The notes: generated by a model not told the origin, from the letters alone. DNA of 64,000 nt from Ramazzottius varieornatus (GCA_001949185.1 BDGG01000001.1:88470-152469); one strand, 5' to 3'. Shown: positions 11,338 to 23,192, counted from the stretch's first letter. Program-made: numbers and translations.

Positions 11338-12469
11338 ATGCATCAGAGCGATAAACTGAAGAATAGTTATTCCGCCTTCTTCGATGAGTCCGTGTACAAC
11401 TTGCGTCCAGCTGTGGCTGAACGTCAGCTCAAAGCTCAACGTTATACTTCCAAATTCACAGAAGGGATAAGGCAGGCGGCTCGGAAGCAGAAATCGACGA
11501 GAAACACCTTGGGAGTTCCCGCAGTGGCGGCTCCTAAGCCGGACCGATATCTGAAACGTCACGCAAACAAGAAACCTGTACGTCTGCCAGGTAGCTGTTT
11601 TCTTTCGTGGAAGAGCCTCATTCGTCGTCGTATGACAGTTTGGATTGTCAATTTTCGCAGATGCACGTGAGACGAGAGTGTACCGTATCGAGCACCGAAG
11701 GGTGGTCCAGCAAAGCGAGGCAGCGGTGCAGCACTTCGACTGTCCCAATGTGCAATCCCCATGCCGTCAACCAAGATTGGGGGAAACGCAACCTGGAGGA
11801 GCTGGGGCAGATCAAGCCGAAAGAACCGAGTATGCGCAATGTCGTTTCCAGATATGGGCGACTCGGGGAAAAGATGCCGCTGTCCGGACTCATGTCCCAT
11901 TACGTCTGGAAGAAAGTAAGTCGTACAGAATTTGATTAGATAGACCGATCATGCCAATTCGTAGGAAAAAGCGCAAAATAAAACCGCCCAAGGTGTCGTG
12001 AAGAAATTCGAAGAAATTACCCGACAACCTTCGTCCCTGTACTACTGTGTCGCTTGAATGAATGGTCCAAATAACCTTTCTGCAAATATTTCAGGGTTAT
12101 GGCGAATGTCCTAAGTACATTCAGCGTTACAAGAAGCAGTCTATCGCCCAACACCAGCACAGCCTCGCCGCCCGGAAAGCTGCCCAGAAGGAAGCCTTGG
12201 GTGCGCAGTACCAATGCATTAGTCCGCACGAACGGCAGCAAGTCTTGGACAACCTCAAGCATCTCCGTGACGATACCATGCACAAATTTTTACTGCAGAC
12301 CTTTGCTCTGGACAACCAGACCAAGTTGCGCGACTCAGTTCTGTTGGATACAGCGCTCAAGGAGTTCGAACGACAAATCGACATTGTCCAACGCCATAAA
12401 GTTATCGTTGTGAAAAAGTGCAATACTGGACCGAACGATAGTGAAGAGAATCAGCTCATCCCCACTTGA
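11338..12469 (+). CDS. ENKUR: Enkurin (TRPC-binding ciliary/flagellar protein)
   Basis: Enkurin is an axonemal microtubule inner protein and an adaptor of TRPC channels in sperm and motile cilia. Exons: 11338-11577, 11661-11915, 12095-12469; all introns are phase 0; 289 residues. Exon 1 carries SVYNLRP and PKPDRYLKRHANKKP, equivalent to the PKDFLKKHSKEK block. Exon 2 has RNVVSRYGRLGEK and SGLMSHYVWKK, matching the SGLVPKYINKKDYG region. Exon 3 begins GYGECPKYIQRYK and ends in the enkurin domain, with LKEFERQIDIVQRHKVIVV aligning to the family C terminus. Length is close to vertebrate enkurin (about 256 aa). The start is the first ATG after the divergent ORF. The gene is caught between two related minus-strand LINEs. 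12470-12660 shows nothing. Confidence 0.94.
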
Positions 12470-12660
12470 AATGACCTTTGATACTTGTAACAGCGACTAA
12501 TTTGTCCGACCATCTTATTTGTCTTATTCTGAAGCAGACGACATCTAGGACTTTAACGTCTGGTTGATAACATCATCCCGCAACAAATTGATCTCACAGG
12601 TTCATGTAATTGATAGCTTTACTCGTGTATGATCGCCAGCAAATAGCTCAGCCTAAGTTG

Positions 12661-15077
12661 AAAAAATGCGGCAAGAGAGCCAGAGAAAAAGTTCCAAAAT
12701 GTAAAACACGACTACTCCAAACAATCATCGATGTTCTTCACACACCAAGAGAAGTTCCGCAAATCAAGTCGGTCGAGCGAAGACTTGAATGCCGGCAGAC
12801 TTTCGCAGCTCCTAGGCGACGGACAGAAGTATTTTTCATTGACCATTTCACAGGCTACGTGGGCAAAACTGTCAGAAACTACTTTCAGAAGGTCTAGTTC
12901 TTTGATTATTGATGTTGGCACGAGCCGAACTCTGTCTTGCAAAGCTTTTGCTGAATTCTGGCTCCTTGTCGTTGCCCGAGCAGGAAGATGCTGTGTCCTG
13001 TCAGCAGCTGTTAGCAGATGTCAATCAGGAAACCCATTCGTCCAGATCTTGAATGCATTCACCATCACGGCCTTCGCTCTCCTCTCCCACAGGTACTTCC
13101 ACTGAACATCCGTCAAATGTTGACGATACTGGCTGAAGTCGCTGTCGTGTTGGCCTTTTAGGAGTCTGCTCAAGCGAATGCTCCTAAGGAAATCCTTTTG
13201 TACTTGCTCCAGTTGCCTTTGGTGCTTGTGGCTCGCAGGGTTCCACACCGAGCACGTATATTCGGTGACGAGGCGAACTAGGATCTTGTACAGCATCTGC
13301 TTGGCGGTACCAAACTGAGCCGGGAAGCATGAGCGGATGACGTGGAGGCGTTTCCGGCACTTTGCTGTCGCTGCATCAACCTGCGCAGTCCGGTTCAGTT
13401 TGTTGTCCGGTACCACGCCCAAACATGTTGACTGGCTCTCCGTCGGCATCTTCTGGCCGTCGATGGAGTAACCGTAATTAAGGACTGAAGGATATGTTGC
13501 GACTTGCTTGGGTTTTGGGCGCAGCCTGGCTCCTGCACAGTTCTCTCCCAGTTGGACCAGGCATTCTTGAAGAGCTTGACAGTCTTCCAGCTTTCCAACC
13601 ATACGATTTGCTACAAAGTTATCAGCATACTGGAAAAGCTCGCACTTGACCGACTCGGAGAGCCTATTCACTGCAACAATGAAAAACAGGAGACCGAGAA
13701 CGGAGACTTAGGTAACACTTGACCGGACCTCGCTGTAATCACTGTAGTAGCCTCCGACAGTTACTCGTTGGGTTCTTCCTCGTAGGTAGTGGGAAAGCAG
13801 CTGCAGCAGGTCGCCGATGATGGCATGGGCTTGCAGGCTACGGACCAGCACTTCGTGGGGGACTCGATCGAACGCCTTGGTGCAGTCGAGGAAGACCGCT
13901 TCGACCTCTTTCCTCTCGGACAACGCTTGAGACTACTGATGGAGCATTTGCAGGAGCTGCGCTTCTATCGACCTCTTTGCCCTGAAACCAAACTGCTTTG
14001 TGGTCAACAAACGGTTTTCCTCCGAAAAGCTCAGTTTTCTTAGCTAAAACTTGCTTGAAATTTTCGGACGAAGGTGGTAAAAGCAAGATTGATCTTCAGG
14101 TGGCGCCACCTTTCTTCGGCACAGAAACCACATCGGCCTTCTTCCAGGAGGTGGGATAATGCTTGGTGGAAAGGACAAGGTGGAAGAGGCGAGTGAGGGG
14201 ATACACCAGGGCTAGAACAGCTGCTTTCATCAAAGCATTCGTGAGGAGCGACGAACCTGCAGCTTTCTTCACAGGCATTCTTTTCAGAACGTTCCAAACT
14301 TCCGGTGCGGATACCGTTGGCAGCCAATGTTTGCATCTTGTTACGGTTGACTGGATCCCGTGGATTGGTTGACGATGTTCCCCGCACTGGCCTTTTTCTT
14401 TCAGGAAGACGCGATGCGGTCTGCACCATCCTTTGGAAGGACATGTATTTCTCGTTGTCGCCAGGTAGAGGGATGAGTGGTAGGCTTTCGGACTTGGACG
14501 ATCGCTTGACATGTTTCCACAGCACATCGGGGCATCTTCTCGACAGGGTGACGATGCTTCGGAGTTTCCTTGCCTTCGTTGCCTTCAAGAGCCTTTTGGT
14601 TTCTCTTGCACGGTCCACCCAGCAGCTGTAGTCCGTCGAATCTTTTGGCTTGGAGAGTGATGGTCGGTTCGAACTTCTCGATCCGACCTTGTTCTTCTTC
14701 TGCGAAACCGCTTCTGCGAAATTTCTACCAGCTTGGCTCCAAACGTAACGGCAGCCACATTCGAGTTAAACTCAGTAATCAAGGAATCCGCAACACCGTC
14801 ATCAACCCATGCTTCAGCGAAGCATCCAATGTCCACTTCGCCTTCTGTCCACGCCTTCAGTTCTTCCGTCTTGCATTCATTCCACTCCGTTCAGATTCGC
14901 GTACCGAAGAGTCAAACGCTTCCCGAGTTCCCCATCAGAGGTCCCTTGGATGCTGGTCATTGAGATGGTGCAGCTCCGGCTAGCCCGATAGCGTTCCAGA
15001 GTTCGCCAGACCAGATAGATCTTCAGAAATACATGGCTTCTACCCCCGAGGAATCTTTCTAGATACCCTGGGGCCAC
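12661..15077 (-). mobile_element. Non-LTR retrotransposon (LINE), copy 2, heavily degraded
   Basis: Pieces of one polyprotein in several minus-strand frames, 5' to 3': endonuclease start (LRYANLNGVE, then DIGCFAEAWVDDG) 15077-14585; N-terminal reverse transcriptase region with LVYPLTRLFHLVL and ADVVSVPKKGG 14527-14096; LDCTKAFDRVPHEVLV 13923-13708; catalytic box changed to QYADN, then the thumb region 13671-13021; C terminus ending NFSWCVKNIDDCLE at 12712. At least four frame changes or stops. It is related to copy 1 but clearly diverged. The 3' end at 12661-12691 matches copy 1 at 7639-7669 with few differences. Confidence 0.88.
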
Positions 15078-15836
15078 AATAGTCCAAATGGGAAGGACTT
15101 GTACAAAAGGTAGACGCTGATAATGTTCCGGTCGTAGCTCGAGCGATAGACCACGCTCAAAGCTCTCTAAAAGAACGCGACGGGCTTCCTCAGAAAGTTC
15201 GGGTGGATCTCCATGGATGTTCTAACTGTACCTCTTCCCAGCGGATGAAGAATGTACGGGCTGATGGATCTGGTTTGGCAGAAGTTCTCTGGTTTCCGGC
15301 CATCCTGGGGATTAACTGATCACGGTCGTTTCAGCAACGTTTTCTATGTAAAGTCCGCTGAGTAAGGTGGATATACGGCTAAAGTCTGTGTACTGACCGG
15401 CAGGAAAGCATTTTTGATGTTTTTTCTGTTCAGCCGAGATTTTGCAAATGATTCAACTGTCCAGGATTGTGCTTCGAAGTTGAGGTACTTTTCGAGACAA
15501 GCACAGAGAGGCTTGACCAGTCAGCTCCCACCATCCACCTCCAGAGCATCTTTGAGCTCTATCGGTTCAGCTCTGGTCAGTGTGTCAGGCACAATTACTG
15601 GGGCTGTTTAGCCGCCTGTCTTGACCGCTTCCTTGCATTGAATAATAAACACCTTCAACCCCAAATAGCGCTTGTTCTTCCACGAAATTTACAGGGCAGC
15701 AAACACTTCTTTCTGCCTGTTCCATGCCTTTTATGATTGATGAAGCCTCTCTTCTTTCCATTTGAAGTTTTGATGGCCAATCGCTCATTCTCGCGTTTCG
15801 TCTCGGTCCACGGCATTTCGCACGGACATTATCTCG

Positions 15837-16436
15837 GTGCTTGGGGCTCCCGTACACGCTGTTTTACCTTGTCTCCGTCTTCTATTTTACTCATTCCTTC
15901 CTGCTGTCAATTATTTTCTTGGGGCTAGGCTCTGTGAGCCCCATGTTTGTCGTTGCAAAAAACTTGTCAACGAGCTGGGGCGCCACGGCTTGTCTTGCCA
16001 GTTGGGTGCCGGACGTCATTCTAGACCTTCCGCTCTGAATGACTCCCTTCATCGTGCCCTCATCAGCTGTAAAGTCCCGAACGTTCTTGAGCCCAACAGG
16101 ATCCTGAGGGACGACCAGAAACGACCTGACGGACTAACGCTCATCCCGCGGCAACAAGGTAAGGCTCTTGTCTGGGATGTAACCTGTGTTGACACTCTTG
16201 CAGAAAAAAACCTGCGAGGATCAGCGGTGCAGCCCGGTTTTGCCGCCAATAAGGCGGAAGAGCTCAAGAGACACAAGTACCGCGAGCTGGATGGTCGCTA
16301 CCTGTTCTGTCCAGTGGCGTTCGAAACTTTCGGTCCTTTCGGGAACAAAGCATCCAGCCTTATCCAGCAGATAGGCAAAAGAATAGCAGAAGCCACCGGC
16401 GAAACAGGATCTCTCGTTTTTGAATTTGACCATTAA
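15837..16436 (+). mobile_element. Retrotransposon C-terminal fragment: zinc-knuckle and nuclease-like domain
   Basis: An open frame whose recognisable part starts at ARLCEPHVCRC, followed by LGRHGLSC (a C-x-C...H-x-x-x-C metal-binding pattern), ALNDSLHRAL, RPDGLTLIP and KALVWDVTC, then FCPVAFETFGPFG. This arrangement is common at the end of animal retrotransposon polyproteins. The PDG...WDVT pattern resembles PD-(D/E)XK nucleases of the R2/R4 type; that assignment is an inference. It is cut off soon after GETGS, and no reverse transcriptase is present. 15078-15836 upstream and 16437-17763 downstream hold nothing else I can support. Confidence 0.7.
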
Positions 16437-17763
16437 AAAATTATAGTTGATGTTCTGAACCAAGAGCTCTCACTCAAGACCGCTTGTCATATAGCCAATT
16501 CTTTGCACTGATTCTTTGGATGACAAAATTGCAAGGTCTTGTCAAACAAGTGGATGAGAATGTTTTGTAATCCTCTCAAAATCTGAAAAAGTTGCCGGTG
16601 CTCGCTAACCCAGTATTGGCGGAAAGCCTTTCCCCACTCAAGTTTCCCTAAATTGGTCCAAAAGCGTTTCGGATTTAGATGGATCAATGACTCGGTTTCC
16701 GGTTGATGCTTTGAGTTGCCGAAAAAGTTTCCCAACTATTGCAAGAAACCTTGTTTTCAGGCGTGCACCCTGTATTTTGGCTCAATTCCGCAACGGTAGC
16801 TGTATCAGTGAATCAGCAAGTGATACAGACGAGCACTGCTTTTTTCCCAGAAGTGAGACTACCGTTAAACAAATTCGAATCACCAGTTCTAGTTCGAAAG
16901 GACAGAATAGAAAAATGAGTTTGTTCAAGAGGGAGAAACTGAAAAGTTCGCCTCGGATCAGCTGCGCGGCTGCACCCTCTCTACTCCTGGGTTGATTCTC
17001 GACTTCGTACAGACATTCTTTCTGGGCAAGTTATTTCTAAAGGGTAGCTACAGGAATACTAAAGTAAGAAATAAATTGTCGTGAGGACCAGCCCACACGC
17101 AGTCGAGAGCGCCGTGAATATCCTGAGGTAGTAGTTACTTGGTCCATCCGCACTGTATAATCTACGCGGTATTCAGCGATGGATAAAATTCAGAACACTT
17201 GTGATAAATCACGGTAACATTTGTCACATCTTTAATGACGAAATTACCAAAAGATTTGGGTGTGGAAGAGCCGCAGCATCTTCCCCTGTTTTACAAGCTA
17301 ACTAAAAACTCAAATCCTGAGCAAGAAAGAATGCATAATGTCTTATTTGGTTCACCTATTGTAGCAGAAGCGGTAGTTTTATTGGTGTTTTTACAGTTCA
17401 GGGTTAGCTAATTATCAAGTTGATATGCGAGTGTGATCCTTGCTCGTGCCTTTTTAACCATACTGACGAACCCTTCCGGAAAAACACCATCCCATTAAAG
17501 AAAGAGGGAGTTAAGAAAAAATAGCTTGCAATTGCTTTAGCTGATCAGATGAGTGAATGCAAGGGTGGTTTCTCCTGAGTTGACCGGATAGGGATCAGTA
17601 CCGGTTCAAAGTTTGCAGATCGGAGTGTCGGATGGAGAGTTACGAATTTTCGACCGAGAAGGTAGAGGAGTCGGTTTTTTCTTGTAGGCAGTGTATATGT
17701 TTATTGGACGTGAATCTCACACAACGGGCCCACGTGTGGTTCATGCAGTATGTGATATTCATG

Positions 17764-18366
17764 TACCATTGCCGAAGTATTNNNNNNNNNNNNNNNNNNN
17801 NNNNNNNNNNNNNNNNNNNNNNNNNNNNNNNNNNNNNNNNNNNNNNNNNNNNNNNNNNNNNNNNNNNNNNNNNNNNNNNNNNNNNNNNNNNNNNNNNNNN
17901 NNNNNNNNNNNNNNNNNNNNNNNNNNNNNNNNNNNNNNNNNNNNNNNNNNNNNNNNNNNNNNNNNNNNNNNNNNNNNNNNNNNNNNNNNNNNNNNNNNNN
18001 NNNNNNNNNNNNNNNNNNNNNNNNNNNNNNNNNNNNNNNNNNNNNNNNNNNNNNNNNNNNNNNNNNNNNNNNNNNNNNNNNNNNNNNNNNNNNNNNNNNN
18101 NNNNNNNNNNNNNNNNNNNNNNNNNNNNNNNNNNNNNNNNNNNNNNNNNNNNNNNNNNNNNNNNNNNNNNNNNNNNNNNNNNNNNNNNNNNNNNNNNNNN
18201 NNNNNNNNNNNNNNNNNNNNNNNNNNNNNNNNNNNNNNNNNNNNNNNNNNNNNNNNNNNNNNNNNNNNNNNNNNNNNNNNNNNNNNNNNNNNNNNNNNNN
18301 NNNNNNNNNNNNNNNNNNNNNNNNNNNNNNNNNNNNNNNNNNNNCAACAATACTTCGGCAATGGTA
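17764..18366. other. Assembly gap (563 N, 17782-18344) bordered by an inverted repeat
   Basis: The last bases before the gap (17764-17781, TACCATTGCCGAAGTATT) recur exactly as reverse complement just after it (18349-18366). The missing sequence therefore lies inside an inverted repeat: either a transposon with terminal inverted repeats or a hairpin that broke the assembly. Open frames running through the N block are artefacts. Confidence 0.9.
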
Positions 18367-18387
18367 TGTCACAGACGTAAACCAGGA

Positions 18388-18633
18388 CCAGTGACGGCCC
18401 ATTGAATTCTAATTCTGTTTAGCAGGTGGACATCAAATGTCTGGCGGTTCCGTACTGTCAGCTCGGGTTGGGTTGCACTAAAGAAAGCCGAAGAGAGCTT
18501 TTTGTTGTATTCTCTACTCGGTCCATATCCAAATTCATCCCGGCCCGATTATCGGTTGGGCTCCCACGCCGAGGCCAGACAGATGAATCTCCAACTGCTA
18601 AACAAATTAAGATTCAATGGGCCACCACTGACC
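18388..18633. mobile_element. MITE, family D copy 2
   Basis: Terminal inverted repeats with GGCCCATTGAATTCTAATTC at the left and its counterpart ending GGGCCACCACTGACC at the right. The inner parts match copy 1 (6701-6943) in reverse orientation. 18634-18956 shows nothing else. Confidence 0.75.
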
Positions 18634-18956
18634 AAGATTACCCCCACAGTGCACCCAAACTGCTCTGCAACAGACCAGGACTAATCCCCAATGTTATAAG
18701 GTTCGGAGGCTCGTCAGAACAAGGCACCCTAATTTAACGCTGTTGCATCACCCTTGAAACCTGATACTGTTGAGTGTTGACGAGCCAGGTAACCGGCGTA
18801 TTCATTGCAGTGTGCACGTATACACTTCTCTACACCTGTAGAGACACAATCAACTTGGCGAAAACTACGACTAAAATTTTTAACGCTTGTTGATCGATCC
18901 TTACGATGACGATTTTAGAAAAGAACCTTATTGAGTACTTTCTAGACGTAAGGGTT

Positions 18957-19102
18957 ACTGTAACGCTTCTTCAAATTCGCGAAACACGTCATAATACGCG
19001 CGAAACATCCCCCGGGGGTTGGTCGGGTATAGCCACCGGAACGGGGTTTAACTCCACGCGTACGATCACGTGATTCGCGAAGTTCAAGAAGTATTACAGT
19101 AC
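18957..19102. mobile_element. Palindromic MITE, family A copy 1
   Basis: Begins ACTGTAACGCTTCTTC and ends GAAGTATTACAGT; the arms TTCGCGAA and ACGTGAT are mirrored. It can fold almost end to end. Confidence 0.75.
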
Positions 19103-19160
19103 TGTTCGCTCAATAGGAATGACCAGTTTTTGGTTATCTCTATCAGACTAAAGGCTGTAC

Positions 19161-19715
19161 CAGTGTTGTATCAGTTCGTGGACTGGAACGCTGTGATGGC
19201 AGTTCTTTCCTATTCCAGTTCCGCCACTGGAATAGGAAATGAAACGTTTTTCGAGGAACTGAAACTGGAATTGAAAGAACTGAAACAGAAGTACTGGAAC
19301 TGGAACAGGAGCTGGATTTTTGGGAGGACCAGAACTGAGACTACGGATCTGAATTCCAGTTCCTGCCGCATTGTCCACATGAGGGTAGAAACGCGATGAA
19401 GCACGTTATGACCCATTCTGACATACATGCAGACTACTTGGAAGTCGAGCAACAAGCCAAAAGGCAAAAGAAAGCTAACACATGCGACAAACATGGCGGA
19501 ACTTTATAGATTCTATTTCAGTTCTTTTGATTTCAAGTCCCGTTCCGGCACTGGAATTGGAACAAGAACTGAGATTTCGCACCGAACAAGTACTGAAATC
19601 AAAAAGAATTGAAATGGAAATTTCGCAACTGGAATAAGAATAATAACTAGAATTCCTAAGGTCGGAGAACTGGAATAGGAACTGAAACCCCAAAACAGAA
19701 GCTGACGCAACACTG
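19161..19715. mobile_element. hAT-like non-autonomous element with degenerate GGAACTGGAATA repeats
   Basis: Ends CAGTGTTGTATCA and (inverted) CAGTGTTGCGTCA. The flanks GCTGTAC (19154-19160) and GCTGTAAC (19716-19723) look like an 8-bp target duplication with one missing base. The interior is made of loosely repeated GGAACTGGAATA units on both strands, giving Phe/Gln-rich or Glu/Leu-rich meaningless frames. Same termini as the element at 41031. Confidence 0.65.
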
Positions 19716-19952
19716 GCTGTAACGCTAATTAACGTTCTACGATGAAAGAAGCGTTTTTAGGATTTCTGATAGCTTCGAGAAGTGATCGTCACATTTTTTC
19801 CAGCTTGTTCATAGCTTCAGCTTATTACACAAAAGCAGTGATTTCAGACGCCTGCGAACGACGCTACAGAACTTTCCCGCCCGGGGTGCTTCTGCCCCAT
19901 TCTTCAATTTTTCGAGACAGTCGTTTCCAACACAATGACAATGAGCGAATCT

Positions 19953-20078
19953 ACAGTAACGCTTCTTGAACTTTGCGAACGGACGTCATAGTAAGTGGAC
20001 GCAATATGCATCATTTCACCCGGAAACTCGACGCGCACTGTGACGTCGGTTGGCGCAGTTCAAGAAGCAGCACAGTAC
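19953..20078. mobile_element. Palindromic MITE, family A copy 2
   Basis: ACAGTAACGCTTCTTGAAC at the left, GTTCAAGAAGCAGCACAGTA at the right, with mirrored arms and a diverged centre. Confidence 0.65.
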
Positions 20079-20152
20079 TACTCCAATTCGCGCGGTCCCG
20101 ACAACTCTATGAAAGTGCGGAAATTTAGTCGATTTTTTCAGGACAAGGTAGT

Positions 20153-20250
20153 TTAGATACTCGCTGTATCTGCGGAGTACGTCATCGTACACGAGAAGTA
20201 CAGCCGCAGACCGGTTTCACTGCCTGCGCCACTCCCTACGGGGGTGCATC
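20153..20250. mobile_element. Palindromic MITE, family B, left part only
   Basis: Matches the left two thirds of the family B copy at 53682, including GTACGTCATCGTACACG and CCTACGGGGGTGCAT. The right end is missing. 20251-20665 shows nothing else. Confidence 0.55.
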
Positions 20251-20665
20251 TTAATTAAAAATAGAATCAAATTTAATTTTGGTTAACGTGGCCTGACAAC
20301 TGCCTTCCCACGACATCGCCCTTCCTCCTTCGTACTTCATACTGTTCCATGTCGGATCATATTTTTAAGGATCACTTAGTTTCTCGCACTCGATATCGAT
20401 TTCCTCATCTGTACTTTCATCCTCACTGTACAACGTAGCCTTCATTCTCCTTGCTCATGTTCACACTGACGAGCAAATTTCATTTCATTCGTTTTTTTCT
20501 CGTGTCCCCACACGAGAAGAATATTTTCCACTTGCCCACCCTACATTCTATTTACTCATTCCCCGCTTAGTGAAGGGGCATTCGGATTCCCGTCGCATCC
20601 GAATCACGAGCGCCTCCATTCCGGCAAAATCACTTCCGCGTTCGTTCAGTAAAGCCCGGCCACGC

Positions 20666-20838
20666 TAGTCAACGTACATGAAGGTACTGCGCCGACGCAG
20701 CGCATATTCACAGTGCGGTAATGCTTCATCAATCTCTCGCATTTCGCCACAGTACGCATAGCCTGTTCGGGAATGGGTACGCGTACAGTACACGCGTGTT
20801 GTGACGAATATGCGTGAGATTGATGAAGCACTACAGTA
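20666..20838. mobile_element. Family B right half joined to a family A variant
   Basis: 20666-20713 is the right arm of family B (GTACTGCGCCGACGCAGCG, then ATATTCACAGT). It is followed directly by an inverted pair, GTAATGCTTCATCAATCTC and GAGATTGATGAAGCACTAC, a variant of family A. Confidence 0.55.
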
Positions 20839-21067
20839 TATGCAAGCAACCGTCGAGAGTTCAATACGAAAAGATTTACGAAAAAACTGAAACAGTGCGA
20901 TTCAGGAAAAAATAAACGTCAGGTGGAGCAACACCATGGGAAGGTAGACCTGCGCGAGCGATAAACCGTAAAGGGTACTTTGTCCTATAGGCGCATTCGT
21001 AAGAAATGGTCAGAAGCTCAATCTGGAAACTTCTATCAAGCCCGAAATAAACCGAACCTTAGAGTGC

Positions 21068-21456
21068 TCAGGTGAAAACAAGTACCAGGTGGAGCAACAC
21101 CAGGAAAAAATAGAGCTGAGCAACCTACACACCATGGCCGGTACTTTGTCGTTGGCCTGGATAGGCGTCCAGGCCGGGTGGAGACCATGGCAAGGTGTCC
21201 CTCCCGTTGCACAATGGCCTGTCACACATGCACACCTCGAACCTTTTGACAGTCAGAGAGTTATAATCATAACCCAATATCCTCATCGGTAGTTTGTACA
21301 GATCTTCCACGTAGACGTTCTGCATAAATATACGAGCTGTCGACCGGAACTTAGCAAGGTCGGCAGGTGACGTGCATCTGTCTTTCTCCATAGGCCAGCC
21401 AGAATAGAACTCGCTGTGCACCGTCGCTAAAGACCGACAGTACTTTGCTGTGGAAT
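21068..21456 (-). CDS. Ly6/uPAR-like three-finger protein, exon 2 (copy A)
   Basis: Exon starts after CTTGCGCCTTGCAG at 21456, phase 1 like its paralogues. It encodes AKYCRSL, then MEKDRCTSPADL, and ends the domain with CMCDRPLCN, the C-x-C-x4-C-N signature of Ly6/three-finger proteins. These are small secreted or GPI-anchored disulfide-rich proteins. A TAG at 21125-21127 ends the frame, but the same frame goes on with VAQLYFFLVLLHLVLVFT to TGA at 21068-21070. That matches the hydrophobic, GPI-signal-like tail of copy F. No first exon was found for this copy, so it may be an orphan exon or a remote alternative last exon of the gene starting at 23.2 kb. Confidence 0.6.
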
Positions 21457-22163
21457 CTGCAAGGCGCAAGACAGATAAAAACGAGCGACCCCTGTGCTTG
21501 TTCGCCACAAAACAACAATTCGCACACAAAAGAGCGCATTTAAACTGGTATTGGGTCCACTTCAACTTCTATTAAGGGGAGGTTATCGTGTATTCTGGCC
21601 CTCTCGCCAAACAATTAGATACGGGAGACCAACAAGTCGGCTCATCTAAACTATAAAACTTTTGTGGTATTTGGCCAGACTGAGCTATATCGAGTCGAGC
21701 GAGAGAGCGCGCCGACCGATACAGAAAGAATATGAAGGTACTCTCGCCTCGGTTACGTGCACAGACAAACCCCATGCTTAGAAAAACACATTCTTCTCGT
21801 ATCGGCCTGCGAACTCACGCTGCAGGTGTTTGTTTGGAGATACTATTGTAACCGCGCGTACACCCGGAGACGATCGCAGTTCGCCGTGCACTTGCAATTG
21901 GATGGAAACCCAGTTTTTTCCACACTTTCGAACGCAAAACAAACCAGTACATTCGCGCAGGTTCTCGCGGTGAAAGCACAGTGAGGCACATTGTCTGAAT
22001 CGTGCGGCGCACCTCACCTCATTTGGACGGTGAAACCTCCTCCATCCCTTTTCTTTGATGTGTTCATAAGCCTTTTTCGAGACTGCATGCGTGATCGTGA
22101 GCAATGCCCAAATTCGATTTCAGAAATTTTATCGGGTACCAAGAAAACTGATCCCCAGTTTGG

Positions 22164-22534
22164 TCAAGTGAATGCAAATGTCACGTCGAGTAACTGGAGG
22201 CGAAGCAAGAGGTGCTCAACCGACAGACAGTGGACAGTACCTGGTTCTTGGCTTGAGAAAGAGCTGGATGGTACCGTGTCCTGATCGTTGCACAAAGGCG
22301 TATCGCACGTGCACACTTTGAACTTTTCGATGGTCGCAGGAGGATAAACAAAACCCTCTGCGATCACCATTGGTTTGTACACATCTTCCCAATAGCCGTT
22401 CGTCTGGAAAGTAGGAATCGTCAGGAACTTAGGGAAGTCGGCAGGGGACTGACATTTATTTTTCTCCACAGTCCAGCCACCGTAGAGCCCGCTATTCACC
22501 ACCTCCAAAGTTTGACAATACTTCTTCTGTTTCT
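22164..22534 (-). CDS. Ly6/uPAR-like three-finger protein, exon 2 (copy B)
   Basis: Acceptor CGCGGTTTGCAG, phase 1. The open frame encodes KKYCQTLEVVNSG, VEKNKCQSPADF and CTCDTPLCN, followed by a moderately hydrophobic tail (HLLLRLQLLDVTFAFT) that could be a GPI signal; stop TGA. This exon is intact. A matching first exon lies at 23047-23192 on the same strand but is damaged. The 3' flank (21.8-22.15 kb) resembles the flanks of the other copies. Confidence 0.6.
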
Positions 22535-23046
22535 CTGCAAACCGCGAAACAACCGTAAAACCAACGACCCATGTGCGCGTTCGCTGTACAACAGAAACGT
22601 GCACACAATGCAGCGCATGTGCTGTGGAGCATTGCCCATCGTCGAAAGATACCCAGCTCTTCCGTTCCAAAGCTCATATTTCGTTCCGACATTTCATCTT
22701 TTATCGCGCTTCGAACGACAGCTAAACTATTTGCATACACAAGTTGTGGTGTACGATTGGGAGATCACACAAAATTCAAGTTGGCGCGGCTTGGTCCACA
22801 TTTTATGGCAAGCCGAGGGATACTGCACATGTTGCCATCGGCAAAACTCGCTGTGATTTGTCGAATATGGTAAAATTTATGGCCATAGAAAGCAGATGGT
22901 CAAGCAGAAAAAGAGTGCTGGGACGTTAGATATGAGCTTTTGAACGGAAAAGTAATGACACTCCTCAATACCAGCAGACACTGTGCATTGTAACTCTTTG
23001 CACTGCCTTTTTCTGCGCTTAACGACAGCAAGTTTTCTTCAGTCTC

Positions 23047-23192
23047 CGGTATTGGGACTCGGAAACGTCAGCACGTGCTTCTCGTGAAGGCACATTTGAT
23101 CACTTGCATTACTCCACTACAGTCAGTTGGGTCCACCGGTTCGTCAATCTCTGCATAGTTTACCTGCTCGCACTGGTAGCAAGTCAGCTTTC
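23047..23192 (-). pseudogene. Ly6/uPAR-like exon 1 (copy B), damaged
   Basis: After the acceptor CCGCGTTGCAG the frame reads GKLTCYQCEQ...PTDCSGVMQVIKCA, the N-terminal half of the three-finger domain. Compared with copy C, the stretch holding the next cysteine (DKFCF) is missing and the frame shifts, giving a stop. The expected donor position reads GGAGAC, not GGTAAG. No signal-peptide exon was found upstream. Confidence 0.65.

Noticed and set aside
17632..18405. Four long open frames across the N block
   Set aside because: They exist only because N codons are read as open; no coding evidence on either side.
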